Below are positions 1 to 8,334 of a stretch of DNA of 64,000 nucleotides, piece after piece. Below the pieces are notes generated by a model, which saw only the letters and a list, made by a program, of their open reading frames with translations, was not told the DNA's origin and made no database searches. Numbering within the stretch: position 1 is the stretch's first letter; every line of letters starts with the position of its first letter. This stretch comes from Kitasatospora setae KM-6054 (GTDB lineage Bacteria; Actinomycetota; Actinomycetes; Streptomycetales; Streptomycetaceae), in assembly GCF_000269985.1 (NCBI RefSeq), contig NC_016109.1, positions 7,777,001-7,841,000 of the forward strand, given 5' to 3'. Both the position numbers and the translations under genes were made by a program.

Positions 1-2
1 TG

Positions 3-314
3 CGGGCCGTGCGCTTCCTGGTCGAGACGGAGGGGTTGACCGGCCCGGTCAACCTGGCCGCGCCGAACCCGCTGCCGCAGCGCGAACTGATGCGTGCGCT
101 GCGGCGGGCGAACGGCGTGCCGGTGGGCCTGCCCGCCACCCGCTGGATGGCGGAGCTCGGCGCGTTCGCCCTCCGGACGGACACCGAGCTGCTGCTCAAG
201 AGCCGGCGGGTGGTGCCCGGCCGCCTGCTGGACGCCGGGTTCGCCTTCGACTTCCCGCACTGCGCCGACGCCGCCCGGGAGTTGGTCGCCCGTCGCAGGA
301 GCGGACGGATCTGA
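3..314 (+). CDS. TIGR01777-family epimerase, C-terminal part (5' end outside window)
   Basis: This is the C-terminal ~103 codons of a protein whose start lies before the window; the frame is open to the edge. The segment with GPVNLAAPNPL, a helix with QRELMRALRR and the end with LLDAGFAFDFP matches the DUF1731 tail of TIGR01777-type extended SDR epimerases (SULA/YfcH-like), where it closes the substrate pocket. The NAD-binding Rossmann part is not visible. The true substrate of these cytoplasmic enzymes is generally unknown. The assignment rests on the tail motifs only. Confidence 0.8.
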   Translation, partial: RAVRFLVETEGLTGPVNLAAPNPLPQRELMRALRRANGVPVGLPATRWMAELGAFALRTDTELLLKSRRVVPGRLLDAGFAFDFPHCADAARELVARRRSGRI

Positions 315-387
315 CGGCGGGGCTGGGGCGGAAAGGGAGGGGAGGGGGGGAGGGGAGGGTGTCGGTGGGTGCGGTGAGGATGGGGGC

Positions 388-810
388 GTGGATGCCGAAC
401 AGTGGGTCGGGGCGGCTGTCTCCGGAGAGCTCGCGGAGTTCCTGCGCGGTGCCGCCGAGTACCGTCCGGTGGTGCTCGCCGGGTGCGTGTGCGAGGGCTG
501 CGGCGGGCGGGTGTTCACCGTCTGGGTGGACGACGCCCAGGGGTGCGCGGGGCGGGAGTGCGTGCGCTGCGAGCAGCGGGCGTTCCTCGCGGACAGCGCC
601 GAGGTGTGGCAGGAGGCCGAGCCCGAGGTCGCCGAATGCTCGTGCGGCGGCGACGAGTTCGAGGCTGCGGTGGCGTTCTCGCTGACCGCCGACGGGGAGG
701 TCCGCTGGGTGACGGTGGGGCTGCGCTGCGAACGGGACGGCGCGCTCGGGGTCTACACCGACTGGAAGATCGACTACGCCCCGGCGGACCACCTGCTGCG
801 CGCGGTCTGA
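388..810 (+). CDS. Cys-rich hypothetical protein, likely zinc-binding
   Basis: A 140-residue cytoplasmic protein that I do not recognise by name. It has paired cysteines typical of zinc knuckles: CVCEGCGG near residue 30, CAGRECVRC near residue 50, CSCGG near residue 85 and a late RCERDG. The second half is acidic with a regular beta-strand pattern (VTVGLRCERDG..VYTDWKIDYAP). There is no signal peptide or membrane segment. The GTG at 388 was chosen because the upstream frame is low-complexity and contains no better start. It is probably monocistronic and faces the TetR gene's 3' end. A metal-binding structural role is an inference. Confidence 0.6.
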   Translation: MDAEQWVGAAVSGELAEFLRGAAEYRPVVLAGCVCEGCGGRVFTVWVDDAQGCAGRECVRCEQRAFLADSAEVWQEAEPEVAECSCGGDEFEAAVAFSLTADGEVRWVTVGLRCERDGALGVYTDWKIDYAPADHLLRAV

Positions 811-864
811 GCCCGGTCGAAGGGAGTCACCCGGCCGGTTGCCCGATTGGTCGGGGGCGGCCGG

Positions 865-1488
865 TCAGCTGCCGGGGGTGTGGATGCCGGCCAGGGCGAG
901 GTCGAGCAGTTGGCGGGTCTCGGCGGGTCCGTCCGGGTCGGCCTCGGCGGCGGTGGCGAGCGCGCTGACCAGGGTGAGGAGGCGGACGACCGTCACCTCC
1001 GGGCGGATGGTGCCGGTGGCCGCGGCGCGGTCGAGCAGCCGCTGGCCGGCGTCGGTGATCATCGTGTGGCAGTCGGCGCCGAAGGCCGGATCGCCGCCGG
1101 TCGCCTCCTGCGCGCCGCGCAGCAGGGAGGTGCCGAGGCCGCGGTTGGCCACCGCGTGGGCGCCGAGGGCGTGCAGCCAGACGATCAGGGCGTCTGCCGG
1201 GGGCAGCGCGGCGGAGAACTCGTCGGCCCGCGCGCAGAGGACGGCCACCCGCCCCTTGAACACCGCCTCCAGCAGCGCCTGCCGCGACGGGAAGTGCCGG
1301 TGCAGCGTCGCGGACCCCACGCCGGCCACCCGGGCGACCTCCTCCAAGGAGACGTCCGCCCCCTGCTCGGCGATCAGCGGTTCGGCGATCGCCACGATCC
1401 GCTCGTAGTTGCGCCGGGCGTCCGCGCGCATCGGCCGGCGCCGCGCAGGAGGGGTGGTGGGGACGGAGGCGGGAGGCTTCGGGGGCAC
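865..1488 (-). CDS. TetR/AcrR-family transcriptional regulator
   Basis: A 207-residue repressor-type regulator. The N-terminal TetR helix-turn-helix is clear (ARRNYERIVAIAEPLIAE, then VSLEEVARVAGVGSATLHRHFPSR, about residues 20-65), followed by an all-helical ligand/dimer domain. The GTG at 1488 was chosen because an AGGAG (1493-1497, read on the minus strand) sits at ideal spacing; this leaves a short Pro-rich leader. An ATG at 1431 is the alternative. It is divergent from the LLM-class oxidoreductase at 1649, so that gene is its likely target. Ligand unknown. Confidence 0.85.
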   Translation of the reverse strand: MPPKPPASVPTTPPARRRPMRADARRNYERIVAIAEPLIAEQGADVSLEEVARVAGVGSATLHRHFPSRQALLEAVFKGRVAVLCARADEFSAALPPADALIVWLHALGAHAVANRGLGTSLLRGAQEATGGDPAFGADCHTMITDAGQRLLDRAAATGTIRPEVTVVRLLTLVSALATAAEADPDGPAETRQLLDLALAGIHTPGS

Positions 1489-1648
1489 CGGGGCTCCTGA
1501 CGGCTTGCTAACCGGGGTGGGCCTCCATATCGTAGCGCCCGTCAAGTGGGGGGCCGCCCCGCTTTGCTTCCGGGGCGGCCGCCGCGCGGATGTGCCGGGG
1601 TGGAGCGGGATGCGCCTGGACGGTGCGGGACAGGACGGAGTGGGGCAG

Positions 1649-2632
1649 ATGGAGCAGGCGGGACGAACGGACGTCAGGCCCGGCCGGGGCGGGCTGCCGC
1701 CGCTCGGGCGGGTCGGGGTGTGGGCGGGTGACGCGGACGGGTGGCCGCTCGCGGAGCTGCGCCGGGCGGTCGCCGCCGCCGAGCGGCTGGGCTACGGCGC
1801 GCTGTGGTTCGGGGAGACCGGCGGCCGGGAGGCGATGGCGCAGGCGGCGCTGCTGCTGGCCGCGAGCGAACGGATCGCCGTCGTCTGCGGGATGGCCGAC
1901 GTCTACGCCCGCGACGCGGTGGCCACCGCCGCCGGAGCCCGAACGCTGGACGAGGCCCACCCCGGACGTTTCCTGACGACGCTCTGGGAGAGTCACCCGC
2001 CCCTGGCACAGGCCGTGCGTGGCCACGCCTACCGCCCGCCCGTCGACGCGCTCCGGGCCTACCTGGCCGGTCTGGACGCGGCGCCGTTCGGCCCGCCCGG
2101 AGCCGGGGCGACGGCGCGGGTACCCCGGCTGGTCTCGGCGCTGGGCCGGCCGATGCTGGAGGTGGCGGCGGAGGGCGCCGACGGCGCGCTGGTGTTCGGC
2201 CTGCCGGTCGACCACACCCGCGAGGCCCGCCGCCTGCTCGGCCCGGACCGCCTGCTGGCCGTCGTCCAGCTCTGCGTGCTCGCTCCCGAGCCGACCACCT
2301 CCGAGCCGATCACCCCGGAGCAGGTCCTCGCCGGGCGGTTGGCGGCCGCCGCGCTGCCGAACCGGCGCGAGCTGCTGCGCGCGTCGGGTCACCCGGAGCC
2401 GGAGTTGGGCGACCCGCCGGGGCCGGCCGTGGTCGACGCCCTGGTGGCGTACGGCGGAGCCGGGACGGTCGCGGCCAAGGTCCGCGAGCACTGGGCGGCC
2501 GGGGCGGACCACGTCGCCCTGCACGTGGTCGGGGTGGGTGAGCTGGGCGAGGGGGGCGTGCCGGAGCGGGCCTGGGCGGGACTCGCCGCAGAGCTGGTGG
2601 AGCGGGTGGAGCGGGTGGAGCCGGCGGGGTAG
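1649..2632 (+). CDS. LLM-class F420-dependent oxidoreductase (TIGR03620-like)
   Basis: A 327-residue luciferase-like TIM-barrel flavin/F420 oxidoreductase. Features include the first strand LGRVGVWAGD, AVAAAERLGYGALWFGE (the family AE.LGY..LW.GE motif), the strand with IAVVCGMADVYARD, and C-terminal AAGADHVALHVVG. The length is near that of TIGR03620 F420 enzymes. The ATG at 1649 has GGAG 8 nt upstream; an in-frame GTG at 1640 is possible. It is divergently transcribed from a TetR gene that probably controls it. Substrate unknown; a cytoplasmic redox reaction with F420H2 is inferred from the family. Confidence 0.85.
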   Translation: MEQAGRTDVRPGRGGLPPLGRVGVWAGDADGWPLAELRRAVAAAERLGYGALWFGETGGREAMAQAALLLAASERIAVVCGMADVYARDAVATAAGARTLDEAHPGRFLTTLWESHPPLAQAVRGHAYRPPVDALRAYLAGLDAAPFGPPGAGATARVPRLVSALGRPMLEVAAEGADGALVFGLPVDHTREARRLLGPDRLLAVVQLCVLAPEPTTSEPITPEQVLAGRLAAAALPNRRELLRASGHPEPELGDPPGPAVVDALVAYGGAGTVAAKVREHWAAGADHVALHVVGVGELGEGGVPERAWAGLAAELVERVERVEPAG

Positions 2633-2686
2633 GCGGAGTCCGGACGGGGTGGTGCTCAGGAGGGTGGCCGCTGCGACACTGGCTCC

Positions 2687-3190
2687 GTGGAGTGGTTCGA
2701 GGAGGCCGAGCAGGCGGAGCGGCGGCAGGAGTGGGACCGGGCCATCGCCCTGGTGAGCGCCCGGGCCGCGTGCTACTCGGCCGACTACCACGCCCACGAC
2801 AACCACCTCTGGCACCTGCAGTTGCTGGCGTCGGCGGGACGGCTGGAGGAGCTGGAGCGGCTCGCCGCGACCGACGTCCACGCCCGCCGCAGGCTCGACC
2901 GGGCGCTCGCGGAGCGGGGGCTGGCGGACGCGCTGCACGCGCGGGCCGCGGACGGCGACCGTTACGCCCTGTACGTCCTGGTCCGGTCGCTGGGCGAGCA
3001 GGGGCGGCTCCGGGAAGCCCGGCAGGTGGTAGGGGAGTTGGCCCCGGGTGACGAGTACGCGCACGAGCTGCTGGAACGGTGCGCGCAGTCGTCGCCCGGG
3101 GCGTCTGAGCGGTGGGAGGGCGGGCGAGCGGGCGGGCAGGTGGACGGGGCGGGTTCGGCCGGTCAGTCGCCGTTCGGACCGGAGGCGTAG
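2687..3190 (+). CDS. Hypothetical helical protein
   Basis: A 167-residue protein built of amphipathic helices (EWFEEAEQAERRQEWDRAIAL, then LQLLASAGRLEELERLA), resembling a small TPR/HEAT-like repeat fold, with a low-complexity Gly/Ala tail. I do not recognise a named family. The start is GTG 2687, preceded closely by a TANNNT-like GACACT, so the transcript may be leaderless. The last 28 bases overlap the 3' end of the convergent F420-reductase-like gene, so the tail past about residue 150 may be little constrained. Confidence 0.6.
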   Translation: MEWFEEAEQAERRQEWDRAIALVSARAACYSADYHAHDNHLWHLQLLASAGRLEELERLAATDVHARRRLDRALAERGLADALHARAADGDRYALYVLVRSLGEQGRLREARQVVGELAPGDEYAHELLERCAQSSPGASERWEGGRAGGQVDGAGSAGQSPFGPEA

Positions 3191-3816
3191 GCGAGCGGGG
3201 GCGCGATGGCCTGGACGTCCGCTCCGGCGCCGACCCACAGGCCGATAAAGAGGGCGGCGGTGGCCTCCAGCAGGCCCGCCCGGTCGAGGCTGCCGGCCGG
3301 ATAGGGGGTGCAACCCAAGTCGCTTACCAGGGTGGAGACTTGCTCGACGGCCTTGGCGTCGTCGCCGCACAGCGGGACGGCGAGCGGGCGGCCGTCGAAG
3401 ACCGGCGGGTGCATCCGCCACACGTCCTCGTGGCAGAGGTTGAACGCCTTCACCACCCGGGAGTCGGGCGCGGCGGCCGCCAATTGCTCGGCGGCGGAAG
3501 GGCCGTGGCCGGTCAGCAGGCGGAAGCCGGGGCCGACCGGGTTGGCGCAGTCGATCAGCGTCCGCCCGGCGAGCGGTCCGGCGAGTTCCCGGGCGACCTT
3601 CTCGCCCGCGCCGAACGGCAGGGCGACGAGCACGACTTCGGCGTCCACGGCCGCGTCGCGCAGCGTGCCGGGGCGGGCGCCGGGGCCGATCCGTTCGGCC
3701 GCATGCCGGGCTTTCGCCAAGTCCCGTCCGCCGACGGTGAGTCGGTGCCCGGCGCGGGCCCAGTGGGTGCCGAGCGCGTCCGCCATGTTGCCGGTGCCCA
3801 GAATGCCGATCCGCAT
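3163..3816 (-). CDS. NADP/F420-dependent oxidoreductase-like protein (F420_oxidored fold)
   Basis: A 217-residue Rossmann protein of the NADPH:F420 reductase superfamily. The N-terminal dinucleotide motif is MRIGILGTGNMADALG, followed by VGGRDLAKA (a basic residue suited to NADP), VVLVALPFGA and TLIDCANP. The C-terminal helices resemble the F420_oxidored dimerisation region. ATG 3816 is favoured over the adjacent TTG because AGGAG lies 7 nt upstream. It is divergent from the HxlR regulator at 3934, an arrangement typical of redox-responsive control. Whether it uses F420 or another acceptor cannot be told from sequence. Confidence 0.8.
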   Translation of the reverse strand: MRIGILGTGNMADALGTHWARAGHRLTVGGRDLAKARHAAERIGPGARPGTLRDAAVDAEVVLVALPFGAGEKVARELAGPLAGRTLIDCANPVGPGFRLLTGHGPSAAEQLAAAAPDSRVVKAFNLCHEDVWRMHPPVFDGRPLAVPLCGDDAKAVEQVSTLVSDLGCTPYPAGSLDRAGLLEATAALFIGLWVGAGADVQAIAPPLAYASGPNGD

Positions 3817-3933
3817 CAACTGGCTCCTGTCAGAGAGGTGTCGGGGCGGCCGGGTTCCCCGACCGCGCGCACGGTCGCGGGGATTTCGACCTCGGAAGTG
3901 AGCCTAGGGAGCCGGTCGGGCACCATTTGGTAC

Positions 3934-4350
3934 GTGACCGCTGATCCCCTGCTCGCCGACTGCCGGGCCCGCCTCGCCTTCGACCTGCTCTCCAACACCT
4001 GGAACGCCGTGGTGCTCTGGGCCCTGCGCGAGGGTCCGCGCCGCCACGTCGAGCTGCGCGGACGGATCGGCGGCATCAGCTCCAAGGTGCTCACCGAGAC
4101 GCTGCGCCGCCTGCAGTACAACGGCCTGGTCGACCGCCGCCCACCGCAGCCCGAACTCCCGGGCGTGGCCTACGAACTCACCGCACTGGGGCGGAGCCTG
4201 CTGCCGGCGATCGACGTCGTCGGCGCCTGGGCCTTCGCGCACGGCGACGAGGTGATGGCCGCGCAGGATGCCGCCGAGGCGGACCAGGCGGACCAGGCGG
4301 AGAGGGCGGACCAGGCAGACCAGGTGGGTAGGGCGGAGAGGGCGGAATGA
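3934..4350 (+). CDS. HxlR-family winged-helix regulator
   Basis: A 138-residue regulator. The HxlR hallmarks are present: an N-terminal Cys (LLADCRARLAFDLLSNTWNAVVLWAL), the winged helix with HVELRGRIGGISSKVLTETLRRLQYNGLV, and the wing VAYELTALGRSLLP. The GTG at 3934 gives the usual family N-terminus; no strong SD is seen. It is divergent from the NADP/F420 reductase-like gene and probably controls it. The last ~28 residues are a degenerate ADQAD/ERADQ repeat encoded by a 9-base-like DNA repeat, likely an unstructured tail. The stop overlaps the next start in an ATGA. Confidence 0.85.
   Translation: MTADPLLADCRARLAFDLLSNTWNAVVLWALREGPRRHVELRGRIGGISSKVLTETLRRLQYNGLVDRRPPQPELPGVAYELTALGRSLLPAIDVVGAWAFAHGDEVMAAQDAAEADQADQAERADQADQVGRAERAE
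4268..4348 (+). repeat. Degenerate minisatellite in the HxlR gene 3' end
   Basis: Imperfect repeats of a 9-base unit (gcggaccag / gcggagagg variants) run through the last ~25 codons of the HxlR gene and encode Ala-Asp-Gln and Ala-Glu-Arg triplets. The array keeps frame, as expected for a coding minisatellite that can change copy number without disrupting the gene. Confidence 0.7.
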
Positions 4351-4661
4351 CGGCGTCGGAGGACGGGATCGAGCGGCGGCTCGCCGCGGTCGCGGACGGT
4401 ACCGCCGACCGGGACGCCGTCGACCGCTGGGCCGGGGAGCTGCTGCGGGACGACGCGCGGGAGTGGGACGAGGTCTCGGTCTGGGCGCTCGACCTGCTCC
4501 ACGGCATCGACCTGCGCCCCGGCCCCGGCGAGCCCTACCTGCACGACGCGGAGCAGGTGCGCGGCTGGCTGGCCGAGTACCGGCACCGCCGCGCGCAGGG
4601 CGGCGGGGAGACGGGGCAGCGGGGGAGCGGGGGAGGGGCGGGCCGTTCGCGGCGGACGTAG
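4347..4661 (+). CDS. Small hypothetical protein coupled to the HxlR gene
   Basis: A 104-residue acidic protein starting at the ATG of an ATGA overlap with the HxlR stop, so it is almost surely translated from the same mRNA. The N-terminal ~80 residues are helical with conserved-looking Trp/Asp (AVDRWAGELLRDDAREWDEVSVWALDLLHGIDL, read in parts), and the tail is Gly/Arg-rich low complexity. There is no signal or membrane segment. I do not recognise a family; it resembles small Streptomyces hypothetical proteins of about 100 residues. Confidence 0.65.
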   Translation: MTASEDGIERRLAAVADGTADRDAVDRWAGELLRDDAREWDEVSVWALDLLHGIDLRPGPGEPYLHDAEQVRGWLAEYRHRRAQGGGETGQRGSGGGAGRSRRT

Positions 4662-4707
4662 CATGCGGGCAGGAACAGCCGCCCACCGTCCGCCCGTGGA
4701 GACCGTG

Positions 4708-5007
4708 ATGTCGTTGAACGCCGAGGAGCGCGCCCGTACCGCCGCCGAGTTGCGCGCCAACCTGGAGCTGGCCGGGGTCGGGGCGGACCTGGTCGGCGCC
4801 GAACTGGGCTTCGACGGCGGGCGGTTGGCGGAGGCGCTGGGTGTCGACGACGCGGATCCGGCGGACGTCTGGGTGCTGCGCGACCACCTGGAGGACCTGG
4901 TGGTCGCGGTGGGCCGCGCGCCCGTCCCGTACAGCGTGCTGACGGAGGAGGCGCGCGCCGCCGCCGAGCGCTGGTTCCCGCTGCGGAAGGCCCCGCGTCG
5001 GGGCTGA
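4708..5007 (+). CDS. DUF2316-family protein
   Basis: A 99-residue helical protein matching the DUF2316 pattern: MSLNAEERARTAAELRANLE, a central LGFDGGRLAEALGVDDADPADVWVLRDHLED helix-turn-helix-like segment (quoted in parts) and the closing PVPYSVLTEEARAAAERWFP. ATG 4708 is preferred over the upstream in-frame ATG at 4663 because GGAG sits 6 nt before it and family members start with MSLN. The HTH-like centre suggests a small DNA-binding or regulatory role, but the function is not established. Confidence 0.8.
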   Translation: MSLNAEERARTAAELRANLELAGVGADLVGAELGFDGGRLAEALGVDDADPADVWVLRDHLEDLVVAVGRAPVPYSVLTEEARAAAERWFPLRKAPRRG

Positions 5008-5194
5008 TCCGCCACCGCTGGGCGCGCTTTGACGTCCCACCGGGTGATGTCCCATCGAATGGCGCACCCGTGACGACCGACCGTTCGCCCGCGATCCGAA
5101 GGTCGCGGAGGATGGGCCCGGGGGGCCGTCCGCGGGCTCGGTGCCCGCTCGGACGGCTCGGTACGGGGGTCGTCGACGAGTGAGGAGCACATCC

Positions 5195-6328
5195 GTGGTC
5201 GGTTCCGCACGCCCGCCAACGGCGCGAACGGCGCGCCCGGTACGGACAGCACGAACGGCGCGGACCGCGCGGACGGTCCGGCCCAGGTGGATGAGCCGGT
5301 GCGCCGCCGCCGCGCCCGGGGCCGCGCTGACCGGACTGGCGGTCCTGGGCGGCCTGGTGCCGCTCGCCGCGCCGGTCGCGGCCGCAGACAGCGCGTCCGC
5401 CGACAGCACGTTGACCGGCAACACGTCGCCCGCCGACAGCGCGCCGTCCGTCGCCGGGGCGGAGCAGTTGCCGGAGCGCCTGCAGCCGTTGCCGCCGATG
5501 CCTGCCGCCGAGGCGTACGACGGCGACACCCGGCTCGCCGCGCCCGACGAGGTGGCCGCCCAGTGCGACCGGCCCGGGACCTGCACGTTCCGGGTGACGG
5601 ACCGGATCGTCGGGCTGTTCGGCAGCGCCGTCGCGTCGATCGGCAACGCGGCGATCAACTGCACCGGCGACGACATGGAGATCGACCGCAGCCTGACGGT
5701 GGCCAGCAGCAGCACCGACAACATCAGCGGCTCGATCTCCGGCAAGGCCACGGTCACCGGCAGCATCGACACCACGGTCACCGCCTCGGCGCAGGGCAGC
5801 CTCGGGGCGGGCATCACCAACGGCACCGTCCAGTACGGGCCGAGCAAGGACAAGGGCCCCACCACCCAGGACAAGTTCCAGAGCACCACGGACATCACCG
5901 GCACCGTGGCCGGTTCCAACGCCCTCCACCTGGGGGCCAAGGCCAGTTTCGAGCTGGCCTTCCAGGCGTCCTACGCCAAGCAGTGGCAGGCCAGCGTCAA
6001 GGAGACCACGAGGGTGGTGTTCACCATCTCCTCCAACGACGAGATCCAGTTCGGCGCGATCAACGCCGTCACCCGGGTGGTGGGCGTGCTGTCCGTCGAC
6101 CACACCGGGCGGTTCATCAAGAACGTCGTGGTGGACAGCCCGTCCATCGCCACCAGCAGTTCCATCGTCGCGCAGACCTTCTCCCGTCCGGACGTCTGCC
6201 TGTCGCTGCGCCCGCCCGGCCGGGCGGTGGTCGAACCGGGCCCGGTCGAGGTGGCGCCGGAGCCGCCCGGACGGGCGCCGGACGCCGTGTACGCGCGCGC
6301 CGCCGACGGCACCTGGAGCAAGCGGTGA
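5195..6328 (+). CDS. Secreted beta-rich protein, paralogue 1 of a tandem pair
   Basis: A 377-residue exported protein. GTG 5195 is set by AGGAG at 5183-5187; a long Arg/Thr-rich leader precedes the hydrophobic signal core ending at AAPVAAADS. After a linker comes a module also found in the next gene: YDGDTRL, two Cys flanking CTF, GNAAINCT, alternating Ser/Thr strands (STDNISGSISGKATVTGSID), then ELAFQASYAKQW, a VTRVVGVLSVD strand and a Cys-containing CLSLRP end. The alternating polar strands recall aerolysin/ETX-MTX2 pore formers, but this is only a visual resemblance. It overlaps the next gene by 4 bases (GTGA). Confidence 0.75.
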   Translation: MVGSARPPTARTARPVRTARTARTARTVRPRWMSRCAAAAPGAALTGLAVLGGLVPLAAPVAAADSASADSTLTGNTSPADSAPSVAGAEQLPERLQPLPPMPAAEAYDGDTRLAAPDEVAAQCDRPGTCTFRVTDRIVGLFGSAVASIGNAAINCTGDDMEIDRSLTVASSSTDNISGSISGKATVTGSIDTTVTASAQGSLGAGITNGTVQYGPSKDKGPTTQDKFQSTTDITGTVAGSNALHLGAKASFELAFQASYAKQWQASVKETTRVVFTISSNDEIQFGAINAVTRVVGVLSVDHTGRFIKNVVVDSPSIATSSSIVAQTFSRPDVCLSLRPPGRAVVEPGPVEVAPEPPGRAPDAVYARAADGTWSKR

Positions 6329-7263
6329 AGCGGGTCGCGGCGCTGGCCGCCGCGCTGCTGGCGCTGGGCGGGCCGGCCGTGCTCCCGGCGGCGGCCGAGG
6401 AGGCCGTTCCGCAGCAGGCCGTGGAGGAGATGGTCGCCCGGGCCTTCGACGGCGACACGCCGCTGCCTGACGCGGCCGCCGTCGCGCGCGGCTGCGGCCG
6501 CGACTACGGATGCGGCTTCCGGTTCATCCCCGGCCTGACCGCCGAACGGACCTCCGCCGTGGTTTCGGTCGGCAACACCGTCATCAACTGCACCAACAAG
6601 AAGATCAACGTCTATCGGACGGTCGTGCTGGAGTCGAGCGCCACCGACAACCTGGCCGGCGAGATCTCCGGATCCGCCACCATCGAGGGCACCATCGACA
6701 ACACCACCAACGTGTCCGGGACGATCGCCGGCTCGAACAAGACCGAGACCTCGCACACCGACAGCACCGCCCCCAAGGACAAGGGCCCCAACACCGACAT
6801 CACCAACGGCGTCACCACCACCGTCAGCGGCAGTGCCACCGGCGCCGGCCAGCTCAAACTGACCGCCACCGCGGCCTTCCAACTCGCCTTCAAGGCCGCC
6901 TACTCGCACGAGTGGAAGCGCACCAACACCGAGAGCACCCAGGTGAAGTTCCAAGTCGGCATCGGCGAGGAACTGCAGTTCGGCATGCTCAGCGCGATGA
7001 CCAGGACGGTCGGCGTGCTGACGGTCGACGGCACCGGGATGGCGGTCAGGAACATCCTGGTGACCAGCCCGTCCAGCAGCAACATCAGCACCGTGGTCGC
7101 CCAGACCTTCAACGCCAAGGACATCTGCCTGACCCTGCGCCCGCAACGCTCCCTGCCGGGAGCCGAGGCGGGCGTGTACGAGGGGGACCCCCACCCGGTC
7201 GGCGAACAGCCGCTCAACCGCTACTACCTGACGGATCGTCAGGAGTGGGCGCGAGCGGACTGA
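6325..7263 (+). CDS. Secreted beta-rich protein, paralogue 2 of a tandem pair
   Basis: A 312-residue exported protein starting at GTG 6325 inside the stop of the upstream paralogue, so translation is coupled. The signal peptide (VKRVAALAAALLALGG..AAAEE) is followed by the same module: FDGDTPL, Cys-GCGF, GNTVINCT, SSATDNLAGEISGSATIEG, AFQLAFKAAYSHEW, a MTRTVGVLTVD strand, and AQTFNAKDICLTLRP. Identity to paralogue 1 is high across the core, indicating local duplication and probable heteromer formation. The four Cys fit two disulfides. No enzyme motif is seen. The C-terminal ~50 residues differ between the two. Confidence 0.75.
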   Translation: MKRVAALAAALLALGGPAVLPAAAEEAVPQQAVEEMVARAFDGDTPLPDAAAVARGCGRDYGCGFRFIPGLTAERTSAVVSVGNTVINCTNKKINVYRTVVLESSATDNLAGEISGSATIEGTIDNTTNVSGTIAGSNKTETSHTDSTAPKDKGPNTDITNGVTTTVSGSATGAGQLKLTATAAFQLAFKAAYSHEWKRTNTESTQVKFQVGIGEELQFGMLSAMTRTVGVLTVDGTGMAVRNILVTSPSSSNISTVVAQTFNAKDICLTLRPQRSLPGAEAGVYEGDPHPVGEQPLNRYYLTDRQEWARAD

Positions 7264-7267
7264 ACGA

Positions 7268-7324
7268 CCGCCGGGCCCGGCCCGCCGCACGGGAGCCATC
7301 CGTGCGGCGGGCCGGGCCCGGCGG
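7268..7324 (+). terminator. Bidirectional terminator, perfect 25-bp stem
   Basis: The arms 7268-7292 and 7300-7324 are perfectly complementary over 25 bp with a 7-base loop. It lies exactly between the convergent ends of the two secreted-protein operons (stops at 7263 and 7340). There is no T-run, as is usual for high-GC actinomycete terminators. Confidence 0.85.
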
Positions 7325-7339
7325 CTGGGCGGCGGACGG

Positions 7340-8254
7340 TCAGCAGTACCACCAGGTGCCGGGCGGGATGACGGTGTCGCCCGGTTCGAGGTTGCCGGTG
7401 TGGGCGTTCGAGACCTGGCAGAGCGCGTCGGCGGCGGTGTCGGGGGCCTGGTCGCGCGGCGTGTTGGTGAACTCGTCCAGGGCCTGGGTCTGTTGGGAGA
7501 TGCCGGCATTCTCCCGCTCGCCCTCGCCCGCGACGCCGCCCAGGCAGTCCCGGCTGGTGGCCGGGCAGTCCTTGATCTGCTGCTTGTTGCCGGCGTCGGT
7601 GGTGCAGGCCGGGCTGCCCGCGCCGTCGCCCGCGCACGGGTCGCTCTTGTCGGCGGGGGCGGGGCCCTTGGGCGGCGGGGCGGTCTGGGCGGCCTGGAGG
7701 TCGGTGATGAGTTCGCCGCAACCGGGGTTGGTGGCCGCGGTGTTGGTGAAGGTGATCTCGGGGGAGTCCTCGGCGGCGGTGAACGAGTACGTGCGGCCGG
7801 TGTACCAGGAGGCCTTCGCCCCGGGGGCGTTGGTGGTGAAGCTGCCGGGCTGGTTGGCCGGGCCCGCGACCGTCAGCGTGTAGGAGCGCGGCCCGGAGCC
7901 GGAGGCCGCGCAGGAGTCCGGGTTGTCGTCCCAGGTCAGCGTCACGCTCGCGCCGGACCGGACGCCGCGCAGCCGGGTGCTGAGCGAGACGGCCTTGCCG
8001 TTCCAGCCCAGGGTGGCGGCCTGAAGGCCCTTGGGGTGGGCGGCCCGGGTGGTGGAGGCGACGCCGGTGGGGCCGGTCCAGCCGTCCACGCCGTACGTCC
8101 AGTCGCCGCTCTGCACGGTCGGGGAGGAGAACGTCCCGTTGGTCACCGGCACCGGATCGGTGTCCGCCGCCTCGGACGGCGACGGCAGGGCGAAGGCGAG
8201 GGCGGCTCCGAGGGCGACGCCGAGCGGGAGGGCCAACAGGCGGGTGGGCGGCAC
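7340..8254 (-). CDS. Secreted protein: NGTF/GW module plus Cys-rich tail (copy 1)
   Basis: A 304-residue exported protein. GTG 8254 follows GGAG at 6 nt; the signal runs to SPSEAAD. The N-terminal module (residues ~38-195) has VTNGTFSSPTV, DGWTGPTG, RAAHPKGLQAA, SVTLTWDDNPDSC and YSFTAAEDSPEITF, a beta-sandwich pattern like DUF642/CBM-type galactose-binding folds. The C-terminal tail has CPATSRDCL..VAGEG, a QQTQALDEF helix, PRDQAPDTAADALC and ends PPGTWWYC. The closest relative is the gene at 9690-10592, with the same order of motifs. It is the third gene of the minus-strand operon, 80 nt after the second. Ligand unknown. Confidence 0.75.
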   Translation of the reverse strand: MPPTRLLALPLGVALGAALAFALPSPSEAADTDPVPVTNGTFSSPTVQSGDWTYGVDGWTGPTGVASTTRAAHPKGLQAATLGWNGKAVSLSTRLRGVRSGASVTLTWDDNPDSCAASGSGPRSYTLTVAGPANQPGSFTTNAPGAKASWYTGRTYSFTAAEDSPEITFTNTAATNPGCGELITDLQAAQTAPPPKGPAPADKSDPCAGDGAGSPACTTDAGNKQQIKDCPATSRDCLGGVAGEGERENAGISQQTQALDEFTNTPRDQAPDTAADALCQVSNAHTGNLEPGDTVIPPGTWWYC

Positions 8255-8334
8255 GAGTTGCTCCAAAAGGTAGGTGAACAGGGCTGCGGCCGCCCGGAGT
8301 CGGAGGTTCCGGGCGGCCGAATGCTTTGCGGGGA

